A DNA stretch of 64,000 nt. Origin: Vibrio maritimus (GTDB lineage: Bacteria; Pseudomonadota; Gammaproteobacteria; Enterobacterales; Vibrionaceae). Below, piece by piece: positions 9,217-19,386 of the stretch. The stretch's first letter is position 1. The number at the start of each line of letters is the position of its first letter. Where the stretch lies: assembly GCA_003263775.1 (NCBI GenBank), contig JYJJ01000006.1, forward strand, positions 280,129 through 344,128. Direction: 5' to 3'. The position numbers and the translations under genes are program-made. Under the pieces are notes generated by a model. It had not been told where the DNA came from. It saw only the letters and a program-made list of their open reading frames with translations, and made no database searches.

Positions 9217-11028
9217 CTATCGCCTTAGTGTATTGAAGCTGGGTTGATTGCGAACGACTTTTTCATGAACCTGCGTGTAGGTTTGCAGGTAGATGTCGTC
9301 TATTTGCTCGGCACTTGGGAAACTTTGTGAAAACTCGGGATGCTTATTATCAATAGATAGGCTTGCCGCCTCTATGATGTGAGCGATAAACATACGCGGA
9401 TCTTCTAGGCCAATGGAGAGCCTCATGGTGGTTGGTTCTATCCCCGCCTCGGATAGCGCCGAATCACTAAGCTCTGAATGCGTGGTGAGCGCAGGGCATA
9501 GAGCAACGGTGTTGGTTTGCCCAAGGCTGACTTGCATGCCAATCGCTGGCTCTAGCATGTCAAAGAACTGCTTAAACACCTCTCGATTGATAGGCGCTCG
9601 ATTGCCATTTCCTTCCATATCGATAGTGAATAGTGCTGCTGGCAAGCCCAAGTACATATTCTTCTGGCAATGAAGATAGTTATCGCTATCAGGGAGACCT
9701 GGGCAAGAGACATTGATATCTGGATGCGCATCGAAAATTTTAGCCAACGTTAGCGTATTGATGGTTTTTTGTACCACACGCATCTCATAGGTTTTCATGC
9801 CATTTAGTACTTCGAACGCCTTGTCCGCATCGAGGAACGCGCCCTTAATATAGTAAACGTTCCAAAACAGTGAGTTATTCCACTCAATAGTCACTTCATC
9901 GCCATTAGGTTTAGTGAATGGAACATTCTCACCTTTAGGGATAAACATGGTTTCGTTTCGACCTATTACTACACCGGCGGTCGTTGTCCCTGAGCCAGCA
10001 AGCTCCTTGGTATAGGAGTGAATGACGTAGTCGGGGCGTTCCATAACATCGTCGCGTTTTAGTACTGGGTGTAACATCGGCGTACCAACGGTTGAGTCGA
10101 CAATCACGTCCCAGCCGCGAGTGTGTGAGGCATGGCTAATGGCCGCGACGTCCAGCACGTATCCGTGAGGGTTACAAGGCGATTCTAGGTAGACGTAGAT
10201 GCGTTTTCCGTTTGCTATGCGGTCTGCGTATTTCTCAGTCACTTCATCTAAGCGTTTGGCGAAGTCGTCACCAGAATAACCATCGACCCACTCAACTGCG
10301 ACATTGAGATTCGACGGCTTAGCGAACCAATCTTCAAGCAATTGATACGAGCCACCATAGATGTTTCGAGATGCCAGTACAATATCTTCATAGCCCAGCA
10401 GATGACTAAGTAGACCATCAATCGCTGCCATCCCGGAGTTGAAGTTCCAAGCAAGGTACTGATTTGCTCTTTCACCGGCTTCTAAGTCGACCATATGATT
10501 TGCAAGAGCAATAGACGTTGGGTTGAGCAGCCTTGAATAGATATCGTGCAATGGCTCTTTGCCGTTAAATGCGTCTTCAATCCATTCTGTACATGCGAAA
10601 AGGTAGGTTGCGGTGCGAGTGATTACTGGGCTTGCCGAGAAAATGGCGGCCACATTGTCAAAAATAGGGTATGCCCCTTTGGATGCGAAGTTACCATTGT
10701 TGGTAGCGATTGATTGGTAGGTGGCGCGCATTGGGTTTTGCAGATTGTCTAGGATCTTGGCGATTTGAAACGACAAAAATCGTTTGGCATTAAACCATGC
10801 GATGCGATCGCTTTTATCGAGATCAGATAGGCCTTCGACGGTGATTGCCCAAAGATCATGAGTCTTGTTGTTCGCTTTGTATAAGGTCGTTGCAAGCTCG
10901 ACCAGCGACATTCCGTATTCACTGTTCGGATCGATTCCAAAATGCTGGGCTTGCTCTATTGCCAAGGCCTCTGCTTGTTCGTGTTTGGTTGTTTTTCTTA
11001 GAGGGCTGAGTTGAGTCGAGGTATTCAT
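9217..11028 (-). CDS. Long Cys/Met-metabolism-type PLP-dependent enzyme
   Basis: Fold type I PLP enzyme of 603 residues. Family signatures: YSRLLNPT at 164-171, NFNSGMAAIDGLL at 195-207, YLESPCNPHGY at 280-290, Asp311 in DVIVDSTVGTPM, and the PLP lysine Lys341 in HSYTKELAGSGTTTAG. Cystathionine gamma-synthase and methionine gamma-lyase relatives are about 400 residues; this one has roughly 110 extra residues at the N terminus and more within the core, so it belongs to an outlying branch. It is divergent from an Lrp/AsnC regulator 132 bases away, which suggests amino-acid-responsive control. Family certain; substrate unknown (a sulfur amino acid is a guess). Confidence 0.75.
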   Translation of the reverse strand: MNTSTQLSPLRKTTKHEQAEALAIEQAQHFGIDPNSEYGMSLVELATTLYKANNKTHDLWAITVEGLSDLDKSDRIAWFNAKRFLSFQIAKILDNLQNPMRATYQSIATNNGNFASKGAYPIFDNVAAIFSASPVITRTATYLFACTEWIEDAFNGKEPLHDIYSRLLNPTSIALANHMVDLEAGERANQYLAWNFNSGMAAIDGLLSHLLGYEDIVLASRNIYGGSYQLLEDWFAKPSNLNVAVEWVDGYSGDDFAKRLDEVTEKYADRIANGKRIYVYLESPCNPHGYVLDVAAISHASHTRGWDVIVDSTVGTPMLHPVLKRDDVMERPDYVIHSYTKELAGSGTTTAGVVIGRNETMFIPKGENVPFTKPNGDEVTIEWNNSLFWNVYYIKGAFLDADKAFEVLNGMKTYEMRVVQKTINTLTLAKIFDAHPDINVSCPGLPDSDNYLHCQKNMYLGLPAALFTIDMEGNGNRAPINREVFKQFFDMLEPAIGMQVSLGQTNTVALCPALTTHSELSDSALSEAGIEPTTMRLSIGLEDPRMFIAHIIEAASLSIDNKHPEFSQSFPSAEQIDDIYLQTYTQVHEKVVRNQPSFNTLRR

Positions 11029-11160
11029 ATTTCCATCCTTTATTTTACCTCTTAAAAGTTTAGTGTTATAAAAATGTTAATGATTGCGATGTGCCAACTA
11101 ATCACGGATTGTGGCGCAATAATATTGCGTGAATTTGGTTAACTTTGAAGGAATCTGCCA

Positions 11161-11616
11161 ATGGATGAGATTGATAAGAAGATATTGAAGGAGCTTCAAA
11201 GCAACGCTCGATTAAGTAATCAAGAGCTTGCCGATCGCATCGCTCTGTCACCGTCTCCCTGCCTTCGCAGAGTAAGGGCATTGGAGAAACAGGGTATTAT
11301 TCGTGGCTATCACGCGAGTGTCGATCAAGAGGCATGTGGTTTGCCAGTTAACGTCTTTGTGCTGGTTAAGCTTGAAAAACCTACCGAGGATAATATGCGT
11401 GATTTTGAACAGCACATTGAAGCAATGGACGAGGTTCTAGAGTGCTTTTTGATGACAGGTAATCACGACTATTTACTGCATGTGGTGAGTGGGTCACTGA
11501 AAACCTATGAGCAGTTTATTCGTCGCCAACTTACTCCGCTTCCCAATATTGCTTCTATTGAATCAAGCTTTGCATTCGGGCAAGTAAAGCGGAAGACGAA
11601 GCTTCCAATAAACTAA
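11161..11616 (+). CDS. Lrp/AsnC family transcriptional regulator
   Basis: DNA-binding protein of 151 residues. The N-terminal helix-turn-helix is clear (KILKELQSNARLSNQELADR then LSPSPCLRRVRALEKQGII), followed by the RAM/AsnC ligand-binding domain with FLMTGNHDYLLHVV. ATG at 11161 follows GAAGGA. It is divergent from the long PLP enzyme, the usual arrangement of a local Lrp-type regulator with its target. It probably senses an amino acid and controls the neighbouring gene and itself; the effector is not visible. Confidence 0.9.
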   Translation: MDEIDKKILKELQSNARLSNQELADRIALSPSPCLRRVRALEKQGIIRGYHASVDQEACGLPVNVFVLVKLEKPTEDNMRDFEQHIEAMDEVLECFLMTGNHDYLLHVVSGSLKTYEQFIRRQLTPLPNIASIESSFAFGQVKRKTKLPIN

Positions 11617-12076
11617 AGCTTCAAGCGTGCAATCGTCGAACGCGCTATTGATGGTTGCGGTTGCATTACAGGTGCTTGGCGCGACTCAATACCAAATTAC
11701 TGATAAATATGGCACATTGGCACGTATGTTTGGTCGATAGTTATCATGTCAGCACGCAACAATTTTTGGGGCTGATTTTTCTCGTCAAATAAGAAACAGC
11801 TGTGAACTAAGACCCAAAGTCGTTTTTTTATGTCGCAGTGCTATGTTGGTTATAAGCCAATCAAATACCTCACTCGGCTCTTTTTTGCGAAGTGGTTTTC
11901 GCTTCTTGTTTTACGAGAATTTTTAAGTCTTACCTTTTAAAATCATCAGCTTACTATCACATTTGTCAGTAGTATTGATATGGTGCTAGGATATCTTTTT
12001 GTAATACAATTGTTAGTTTAGTTATTAAAAGAGAGAGACATGCAGGATGCGTGTCGGTTGTTCTCATTGAGTGATA
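11617..12076. other. Intergenic region, 460 bp
   Basis: No confident gene. A short open frame at 11651-11740 (MVAVALQVLGATQYQ...) has no ribosome-binding site; see findings. The rest is AT-rich with several T-runs and presumably carries the promoter for the GGDEF gene. No clear terminator after the lrp gene was seen. Confidence 0.4.
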
Positions 12077-12981
12077 ATGAAAAAGTCAGAAACCCTTCAA
12101 AATATCTCTAATAATCAAAGTCATGCACTGCTTAGTGCTCTTCCTTACAATGCGTTTGTGTTTACTGAGCAAGGCGATTGTATCGAGGCGTTTGTTGGCA
12201 ATGAAGCCACGGTAACGAGTTTTGATTACAAATCGCTGGTTGGATTGAGTCTAAAGCAGATGTTGTCTCCTGAACTCGCTAAGCGACTTCAAAACCACAT
12301 CAATAAGGCTATCAAATCTGATCTGACCGAGACAATCGTCCATCCTGTAAGCGCTGCAGATTTAGCGCCGGAGTTTCAGACCTTAACGGGGCCGAGTGAG
12401 ACGCTCTGGTTTGAAGGAAAAGCGACCCGAATCTCGAGTTGGGAAGGGGGGCCAGTGCGGTGATGTGGCTGAGCAGTGATATCACTTTGACCATTAGCCG
12501 AGAGCAAAAAATTAAAGCGTTGATTGAAATGGACGCGCTAACCGGTGCTCGCAGTCGTCGTTCGCTGCTTAAAGATTTGCGTCGCGCCTTTAAACAAAAA
12601 GATTCTGCGTCGTTGACGTACTCTTTGTTGTATGCAGAAGTGCGTGATTACCCTATTTATAAAAGGGATTATGGACTGGTACACAGTGAAAGCTTACTCA
12701 AACAGTTGAGTGAGTTTCTTCAGCAGCACCTTTGTCCACCAAACAAACTATACCGTTTTGAAGGCAGTGACTTTGTCGCATTATTGCCAAACACAGGCTA
12801 CAAAGAAGCTTGTAGCATGGCAAAGAAAATCACCGAGAAGTTGATTACGACAGAGATGGAAATTGGTCAAAACGCTTTGGTTATTCCGATTGATATAGGC
12901 GTTTCTCAAAGTCGCGCGGATATTGATACACGACCACTTGATGTGCTGTATCGTGCCAGTTCCAACATAGGAAAAAGTTAG
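12077..12981 (+). CDS. Degenerate GGDEF-domain protein with N-terminal PAS-like sensor (one apparent frameshift)
   Basis: N-terminal part (about 1-125) resembles a PAS sensor: ALPYNAFVFTEQGDCIEAFVGNEA then SLKQMLSPELAKRL. The frame jumps in the G run at 12446-12451; one more G gives EGGASAVMWLSSDIT and a 301-residue protein. The C-terminal part is a GGDEF domain starting at EMDALTGARSRRSL, but its signature loop reads RFEGSDFVALLPN, so GG(D/E)EF is replaced by EGSDF. Catalytic diguanylate cyclase activity is therefore doubtful; a GTP-binding or regulatory role is more likely. Start chosen at ATG 12077 rather than the in-frame GTG at 12071. Role in c-di-GMP signalling is inferred only. Confidence 0.72.
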
Positions 12982-13040
12982 TTAGGAAGGTGTTCGTTTT
13001 TAATACATTGCAGCGTAATGGCTCGTACTTCAAAGCATAA

Positions 13041-13070
13041 TAAAAGACCCCGCCTAGCAGCGGGGTTGGT
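13041..13070 (-). terminator. Terminator between the GGDEF gene and manA copy 2
   Basis: ACCCCGC, CTAGCA loop, GCGGGGT. Leftward it is followed by CTTTTATT, so it best fits the end of the leftward mannosylglycerate operon; it may also serve the rightward gene. Confidence 0.7.
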
Positions 13071-13119
13071 CAAAGCGGTTGTTACGATTTACGTAAAAAG
13101 ACCATAAGTTACCAATAGT

Positions 13120-13149
13120 GAGCCTGTGAAGTCTCAAATAAACAGGCTC
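13120..13149. repeat. Inverted repeat near the 3' end of manA copy 2
   Basis: GAGCCTGT at 13120-13127 and ACAGGCTC at 13142-13149 with a 14-base loop. No T-tract on either side, so it may be an RNA stem or a weak accessory terminator. Confidence 0.4.
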
Positions 13150-13183
13150 TAGGTGTTTTGAATGCGTTCACGGTAACCGGGGG

Positions 13184-14371
13184 TTAGTTAAACGCACGAG
13201 CAAGAACACCATTCCCTTGATATTGGTAATGAGCAGAATCATTACTGACAAACACCGATTCGCCAGGTTTTAATACAACTTGGTTGTCTGATGACGATAC
13301 GGTCACTTCGCCTTCTACACAGAACAGTATCTCGGCACTGCGCAAGTATTGACGTTGGACTTCTTGGTTAGATTGAATAATGTCAAACCCAAAGTCGTCC
13401 ACTGGAATAGGGTAACTAAGCCTGCCTGATTTGTTCACAGGGTTAAGTCGGATATCTTCTGGCTTGATAGGCTGAAACTTAACGTTGTCGATAAGTTCCG
13501 GCACGTCGATGTACTTCGGTGTTAAGCCTGCGCGCAGAACATTGTCTGAACTTGCCATGATCTCTAGGCCGGTTCCCTCTACATAAGCATGAGGGGTTTC
13601 GGCATGCAAAAACATCGCTTCACCGGGTGCGAGTTCAACCGTGTTGAGCATCAATGGTGCAAACAGGCCAATGTCATCGGCGTAGTGCTGATAGAAACTC
13701 TGGCTATAAGACAAAGCTTCTCTAACCATCAAACTTTTTGCGGGTCTCTCGTAAGCGGCATAAAGCTCCTGCAGTGCTTGCTGCTTATCGTCTCCGCTAA
13801 GAGACATAATCTCGGTGAAAAAGCGTTTCAGACCATCACTCGTTTGATTGTTCGCCAAAGCCGTCACCTGCGGCTCAAGTGTGTCAATGCCAATGGAGTC
13901 AAACAAGCGAACGATGTCTTCGATTGGTCGAAAGCCATTCATCGCCTTGTAGAAAGTGAGTGCATAAACCAGTTCAGGTTTGTGGTTCGGATCCTTGTAA
14001 TTGCGGTTGGCGGCATCAAGCGGAATACCTTGGGCATTCTCACGTTCGAAGCCTAATTCAGACTTGTGCTTGTTAGGGTGCACTTGAATCGATAGTGGCG
14101 TTTCTGCAGCAAGCACTTTAAACAAGTACGGTAGCTCCCCAAATCGGTTGGTTGTGTAGTCACCGAGGGCTTTTTGTTTGTCACTGGCAATATAGTCTGC
14201 GAGTGAAGAGCCAGAGTCTTCAAGCACCGAACTACCATTAGTATGGGCGCCCATCCAGATTTCAGCTTGAGGTTCATTTTTTGGGTTTTCAATGCCAAAC
14301 AGCTCAGTGATGGAGGTTTTGCTTCCCCACGCATAGTGCTTGATGTCATTGCTAAGTTTTACTAGAGACAT
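13184..14371 (-). CDS. manA: Mannose-6-phosphate isomerase, copy 2
   Basis: Intact 395-residue type I phosphomannose isomerase. Motifs match copy 1: IKHYAWGSKTSITELFGI, PQAEIWMGAHTNG, GELPYLFKVLAAETPLSIQVHPNK, NHKPELVYAL, EIMASSDNVLRAGLTPKYID. It is the last gene of the leftward mngA-mngB-manA operon, 57 bases after mngB. In that context it converts mannose-6-P, released from 2-O-(6-phospho-mannosyl)-glycerate, to fructose-6-P for glycolysis. Start ATG at 14371 (MSLVKLSND) is preferred; an upstream in-frame TTG adds five residues with no better ribosome site. The protein is clearly diverged from copy 1, so the pair is not a recent duplication. Confidence 0.92.
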   Translation of the reverse strand: MSLVKLSNDIKHYAWGSKTSITELFGIENPKNEPQAEIWMGAHTNGSSVLEDSGSSLADYIASDKQKALGDYTTNRFGELPYLFKVLAAETPLSIQVHPNKHKSELGFERENAQGIPLDAANRNYKDPNHKPELVYALTFYKAMNGFRPIEDIVRLFDSIGIDTLEPQVTALANNQTSDGLKRFFTEIMSLSGDDKQQALQELYAAYERPAKSLMVREALSYSQSFYQHYADDIGLFAPLMLNTVELAPGEAMFLHAETPHAYVEGTGLEIMASSDNVLRAGLTPKYIDVPELIDNVKFQPIKPEDIRLNPVNKSGRLSYPIPVDDFGFDIIQSNQEVQRQYLRSAEILFCVEGEVTVSSSDNQVVLKPGESVFVSNDSAHYQYQGNGVLARAFN

Positions 14372-14428
14372 GTGTTTATCTACCAATCAGCGATGGGTGG
14401 CTCCCTCTAGTGAGGGAGCTGGTGGATG

Positions 14429-17068
14429 TTAGAACTTGATTTGGAAGCTTCGAGCTTGGCAAGGTTTCAGCTCACCGAACGATTGCATTGCTACATTCGT
14501 TTCGCGCACACGTTCATCTAGACTCACCTCTCGCCATGACGTTACTGGTTGAGTAAAGTCAATGTGGTCTTCGATGCAGCCCGTCTCTGCTGGGTTGTAA
14601 ACACGTAGAATCAGTGCGTCGTCATCCTCAGCTTTCTTGAGGACACTCAGAACCGCGCCTTTCTTGCCCTTGTTGAGTAGCGAGTACGTCAGCGGTTTAT
14701 CTTGCTCACCTACGTTAAGCTTCATCGCGTTGTATGGGATCTTGTTGTAGCACTGGATTGGCGTCACATTGTCACGAGCCTCGGCCATGAGGTTGGCGTC
14801 GATGTGATTACCCGCAAAACCAAACAGTGCGAACTCACATACAATCTTGCCGCGTGTTTGTGAGTCTGGTGTTGGGATCTTAATACCAGACGGTCGACCA
14901 GGGCGAAGCAGCAGGTTTTCTTTACCAAGCACGCCTACGCCGCGGAACAGAGTGAGTGCGAAGGTGTCGCGCTGCTCATTGCCTTGGCTCGAAATCACTT
15001 CGAACTCACGCAGACCATTGGTCATCAGTGCCATGCCGCCCTTTTGGTTTTCTACCGCAGCAAAATTCATAAGCTGGTACACAGGCACTGGTGCCTCTTT
15101 CCAGCCTTCTTGCTCCCACACGTCCATTGCTGGGTCGTTAGTTGGACGAGTAATCAAACCAAATTGGTTGTCCGCAACCACAGTCTCAGAAACAAACGGA
15201 GTCGGTACCAGCACGCGAACACGGTGATCATCAGCTTGGTTGTCCATTTCCATGCGAACTTCGATGCGGCGTGAACCTTGTTTGAGCACCACTTGGCAGT
15301 TCATATCAACGAAGCCGTTTTGCCCTACACGCGCCTCGCGTTCTTCAAGGTTTGCTGGGACGTTCATGCGTGTTTTGATTGTTGCAACAGACTGGAAACC
15401 TTCGTGTTTGATGCTGGTTTCAACATCAAACTCATCGGAATACAGGAGCCACTCTTTACGAGATGGTGAGTAGTCGTACTCATCACCATCGTCTGAGCCG
15501 TCTTCCACGCGCAGCACTTGGTCGAAGGTCATTTGCGTTTCTTTGTCCAGCACGGTTAGGGTACCGTTGCTGTTCACAGAGATTTGGTAGAACTCATTCT
15601 CAAGGTATTCTGACGTCGACTTCACGGTTTTTTGTGTGCCGTCTTGGCTACCTTGAATATGCAGCGTGGTAAAGCCCATCGCAGGCACTGTATATTTGAT
15701 CTGGATATCGTACTCAATGAATGGGTCGTAGTTGCCATAGTGAACGATTTGACGGTCAATCTTACCTGGGTCAATCACACGCTGGTCTTGAATGAAATAC
15801 TCAACTGGGTTGCCTTCATCATCAAACAGGTTGAATCTATCAGTGCGGATAGTGATGGTAGTGTTGATCACCTCTTCACGCTCGTATGGTGATAGGTTAA
15901 AGAACGCCAGTTTGTCACAACCTTCGCGCGCTGGCATATGGTCAACGATCTTACGCTTATAGAAAGTGATCAGGTTGGTCGCCATATCGTCGGCAAGAAT
16001 GTAGCGGTTCAGGATCTCTGCATGAACTTTGTCTGAGCAGCAGCAACCAATAGAATCGTGGGCATGGTTCTTCATGCTCTCTTTCCACATCTTCTCGATA
16101 AGACCGTGGTGGTACTCAAAACCCAGTGTCCAAGCGATCGCAGCAAGCGGCTCTAGGATATTAACGATCTTATTTTCTACTTCTGCGTGGATCAGTTTGA
16201 TGTCCATACGAGTCGAAGATATTGTGCGGTGAACACGCATGTACTTACCGTCGTTAAACTCACCTTTGATGGTATCTAGGCTGTCACGCTCTTCGCGGAT
16301 TCGGTCGAAGACTTCTTCGAAGCGGCTCATAACAAACTCACGATTTGGGTAGATTTCACGTAGTTTGTCCATCACCTCAAAGATGTCTTTTTGAATTGGC
16401 ATCTGGTCGTGACCGTTTGGCAATAGGATGTCTTTGGTCACAGAAGGCTTTTCAAGCACAGGGAAGTATTTATCTAGACGAGCACGCAAACCTTCTTCGT
16501 CTTGTGGTAGATACTTACCAATCGCGTAACCAAGAGGCAGCACCTGAGCCATGACTTCAGAGCCGTCGTTTGATTGCCACAAGAATTCCGTTTTGTCGGT
16601 ACCGTGACGCTCAGAGCAGCCGCGCCAGAACATGGCAGTGTCGATATCAAAACCGTTGTAGATCATAGGCAGCTGCGAGCTCATTGAGAATGAGTCTGGC
16701 AGGTAGCCTATCTTCATGGGTTCTCCCAGCGCAAGACAGTCACGCATTCCGTAAAGCATGTTGCGAACAATGGACTCACCAGAGACTTGCATGGTGTCAG
16801 TTTGTGAGTACCAAGGACCAACAATCAGTTTGCCAGCCTCAACCAGTGCTTTTACTCGCTCTTTGTTCTCTGGCTTGATAGCAAAGTAATCTTCAAGAAC
16901 CGCAGTCTGACCATCCAGTACGTAGTATTTGTACTCAGGGTCATTTTCCAGACGCTGCATGATTTCTTCCATATTGTTCACAAGTAGAATGCGAGATTCT
17001 TCTGTTGTGAAATACCATTCACGATCCCAGTGCATGTGAGGAGTGATATGAACGCGAGATGTAGTCAT
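14429..17068 (-). CDS. mngB: Mannosylglycerate hydrolase (GH38 alpha-mannosidase)
   Basis: Glycoside hydrolase family 38 enzyme of 879 residues, close to the usual MngB length. It splits 6-phospho-mannosyl-D-glycerate into mannose-6-P and glycerate in the cytoplasm. The family zinc-binding start is seen as [19 protein letters not shown] (His13 and Asp15 probable ligands), and [16 protein letters not shown] carries the probable nucleophile Asp125; [15 protein letters not shown] is a further conserved block. Start at 17068 (MTTSRVHI) is chosen because AAAGG precedes it; an upstream in-frame codon at 17119 would add 17 atypical residues. The EII permease gene lies 144 bases upstream and manA 57 downstream. 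Confidence 0.9.
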   Translation of the reverse strand: MTTSRVHITPHMHWDREWYFTTEESRILLVNNMEEIMQRLENDPEYKYYVLDGQTAVLEDYFAIKPENKERVKALVEAGKLIVGPWYSQTDTMQVSGESIVRNMLYGMRDCLALGEPMKIGYLPDSFSMSSQLPMIYNGFDIDTAMFWRGCSERHGTDKTEFLWQSNDGSEVMAQVLPLGYAIGKYLPQDEEGLRARLDKYFPVLEKPSVTKDILLPNGHDQMPIQKDIFEVMDKLREIYPNREFVMSRFEEVFDRIREERDSLDTIKGEFNDGKYMRVHRTISSTRMDIKLIHAEVENKIVNILEPLAAIAWTLGFEYHHGLIEKMWKESMKNHAHDSIGCCCSDKVHAEILNRYILADDMATNLITFYKRKIVDHMPAREGCDKLAFFNLSPYEREEVINTTITIRTDRFNLFDDEGNPVEYFIQDQRVIDPGKIDRQIVHYGNYDPFIEYDIQIKYTVPAMGFTTLHIQGSQDGTQKTVKSTSEYLENEFYQISVNSNGTLTVLDKETQMTFDQVLRVEDGSDDGDEYDYSPSRKEWLLYSDEFDVETSIKHEGFQSVATIKTRMNVPANLEEREARVGQNGFVDMNCQVVLKQGSRRIEVRMEMDNQADDHRVRVLVPTPFVSETVVADNQFGLITRPTNDPAMDVWEQEGWKEAPVPVYQLMNFAAVENQKGGMALMTNGLREFEVISSQGNEQRDTFALTLFRGVGVLGKENLLLRPGRPSGIKIPTPDSQTRGKIVCEFALFGFAGNHIDANLMAEARDNVTPIQCYNKIPYNAMKLNVGEQDKPLTYSLLNKGKKGAVLSVLKKAEDDDALILRVYNPAETGCIEDHIDFTQPVTSWREVSLDERVRETNVAMQSFGELKPCQARSFQIKF

Positions 17069-17211
17069 TGTGTTAACCTTTGGACTGCTTTGCAGTGAGT
17101 TTAAATTCTTTAATATCAAGGGATTGATTGCATATGAGTGCTGATTTAGGGCACAGAAATACCCGTGCCCTTCAGCTTATTGATTAATAATTGTTGATTA
17201 GTTTTGAGCAG

Positions 17212-19131
17212 CTACCTGGCTTCAAATTTGCCCTTTTTTACGGCATGCGCTCTCCAGGCAAGCAAGGTGACGGTTGAGATTGCTGTACCCACTAGGGCTG
17301 CGCCAAACCAGATGGCTGCCGCCATGAAGCTACCGATGCCTGCATCGTGCAGTAGGAAGATTGAGAAGATGCCAGCACCCGGAGTCGATAGACCAATACC
17401 CGCAGCGCCAATCATTGCACCCGTTACGATTGAACCTAGTAGGAACGAACCGATAACGCGGATAGGGTCTTCAATCGCCATTGGAATCGCACCTTCAGTA
17501 ATACCTGCTAAGCCGAGCAACCAAGTTGATTTACCTGTTTCAATCTCAAAGTCTTTAAATAGTCGTGGAGCAAGCATGGTTGAAGCCGTCACTGTGAACG
17601 CCGATACCATTTTCACTGAGCCGAAGATTGCGTACGGACCGTAAACACCGTTTGCCATCGCACCCAAACAGAAGGCATAAGCCGCTTTGTTTACCGGACC
17701 GCCAAGGTCGAACGATACGAAGCAACCGATCACAGCACCTAGCAGAAGGGCGTTGGTACCAGACATACCGTTTAGCCAGTCTGTTAGACCTTGGTTTAGC
17801 CAAGCTACTGGCTTACCAATAACGAACAGCATCAAAGAGCCAGCAACTAGGGTGCCGATAACAGGGTAAAGGTAGAACGTTAGGAAGCCGTTGAAAGCAG
17901 GGCTTAGACGTACATTTTCTTTCACCCAGCGCATTAGGTAACCGGCGATCAAACCACCCACAACACCACCGAGGAAGCCTGAACCGATAAGGTTCGCGGC
18001 AATACCAGCGGCAAAACCTGGACCTAATGCTGGTTTATCAGCAAGCGAGTAAGCGGTATAAGCCGCAAGTACAGGAACCATTAAGGTGCCTAGCAGACCA
18101 CCACCAAGCTTGCGGTACATCCATAGCCAAGAACCATCGGTTGCGTACAGCTCTTGCAAGTCAAAAATTTGTGCAATAAGAACGGCGACTGCTAGAACGG
18201 TACCGCCAGCAACGATGAGCGGAACGGCATAAGAAATACCTGAAAGCAGCGCTTGTTTTAGCTCCGTTTTCAGCGGAAGTTTTTTCGGTTTGTCGTCAGT
18301 CGCAATGGTGCGATCTGCGCCTGTACCATTTTTGCCTGCCTCGATGGCTTCGTTGAGAATTCGCTCAGAGTGTTTAATAGGCTCAGCAACGGGTACTTCG
18401 ACACGCGGAATACCGTTAAAGCGTTCAACTTCTTTGATCGCTACCTCTGCAGCAAACACGACGGCTGTGGCGTTGTTCAATTGCTCAGCGGTCAAACGAT
18501 CTTCGATGCCGTTTGCACCTTGCTTCTCTACATAAACCTTATATCCAAGCTTGTGGCCTGTTTTTTCAAGGTATTCAGCTGCCATGTAAGTATGCGCAAT
18601 GCCAGCAGGACAAGCAGTAACACAAATAATGGTCGGTGCATTTGTATCTAAGTTGTCTTGTTCTTGAGTGGTTTCTTCTTTTTCAGACAACAAAGTTAGA
18701 ATTTGTTCTGAAGTTGTAGCATTAAGAACGGCTTGACGCACATCGTCATCAACGAGCGTTGTCGTTAGCTCGGTAAGCAGGTGCATGTGCGTTGAGCCAG
18801 CTTCTGCATTGGGGATCGCAATCAGAAAGATGAGGTTAACGTCTTCTTCTTCGTCGATACCTTGCCATTTTAGATCGCTTGATAGTGTTGCAACCGCAAA
18901 GGCTGCTTCTTTTACGGCATCCGTTTTACCATGTGGTACCGCTAAGCCTTCGCCAAGTGCTGTTGGTCCTTGCGCCTCGCGTTCAAATACCGCTTTTAGG
19001 TATTCTTCTTTATTGTGAAGTTTGCCTTGTAGATATAGTTGTTCGGCAAGAGCTTCTATCGCTGCATCGCGACTTTCAAAAGTCGTTTGTAGGTTAATCA
19101 GCGATGGGTTGGTCAGAGATGTTAGGTTCAT
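17212..19131 (-). CDS. mngA: PTS 2-O-alpha-mannosyl-D-glycerate transporter, EIIABC
   Basis: Fructose-type PTS permease of 639 residues with three fused domains. EIIA (about 1-150) carries phospho-acceptor His67 in GLAVPHGKTD. EIIB (about 165-265) carries Cys174 in VCVTACPAGIAHTYMAAE. EIIC (about 290-639) is a multi-span membrane domain with GPGFAAGIAANLIGSGFLGG and GITEGAIPMAIEDP. It imports and phosphorylates mannosylglycerate, a marine compatible solute. The assignment to MngA rather than a fructose permease rests on the following GH38 mngB and the divergent GntR/UTRA gene. A plain fructose permease would normally sit with fruK. The divergent intergenic region contains a candidate operator. 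Confidence 0.87.
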   Translation of the reverse strand: MNLTSLTNPSLINLQTTFESRDAAIEALAEQLYLQGKLHNKEEYLKAVFEREAQGPTALGEGLAVPHGKTDAVKEAAFAVATLSSDLKWQGIDEEEDVNLIFLIAIPNAEAGSTHMHLLTELTTTLVDDDVRQAVLNATTSEQILTLLSEKEETTQEQDNLDTNAPTIICVTACPAGIAHTYMAAEYLEKTGHKLGYKVYVEKQGANGIEDRLTAEQLNNATAVVFAAEVAIKEVERFNGIPRVEVPVAEPIKHSERILNEAIEAGKNGTGADRTIATDDKPKKLPLKTELKQALLSGISYAVPLIVAGGTVLAVAVLIAQIFDLQELYATDGSWLWMYRKLGGGLLGTLMVPVLAAYTAYSLADKPALGPGFAAGIAANLIGSGFLGGVVGGLIAGYLMRWVKENVRLSPAFNGFLTFYLYPVIGTLVAGSLMLFVIGKPVAWLNQGLTDWLNGMSGTNALLLGAVIGCFVSFDLGGPVNKAAYAFCLGAMANGVYGPYAIFGSVKMVSAFTVTASTMLAPRLFKDFEIETGKSTWLLGLAGITEGAIPMAIEDPIRVIGSFLLGSIVTGAMIGAAGIGLSTPGAGIFSIFLLHDAGIGSFMAAAIWFGAALVGTAISTVTLLAWRAHAVKKGKFEAR

Positions 19132-19159
19132 AACTTTTGTCCCATTGTTACATTCATCT

Positions 19160-19179
19160 ATTGTTGTCCCGTCAACAAT
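19160..19179. promoter_or_regulatory. Candidate MngR operator in the mngA-mngR divergent region
   Basis: Perfect inverted repeat ATTGTTG, TCCCGT spacer, CAACAAT, about 30 bases upstream of the mngA start. Related ATTGTT/TTGTTG words recur nearby (19144 and around 19245-19255). Position and symmetry fit a GntR-family dimer site, but no binding data are available. Confidence 0.45.
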
Positions 19180-19386
19180 GGCTAAATAATACCTCTTTAA
19201 TACAAATGATCCATGATGGAGATCTCATTTATTGATAAATATGTATTGTTGTTGTATTTAAATCTCATCTTTTTGTAGTAACAATTGCTTGTCATTATTC
19301 GATCAATTCGTATCATATGACTAAATATAGTTAATGATGGGTCTGCACGCTCCATCAAGAACATCGTTATGTCAGTAGAGGTTTGT

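Noticed and set aside
14847..15892. Several rightward open frames within the mngB region
   Set aside because: They are antisense to a well-supported GH38 gene and show no protein motifs.
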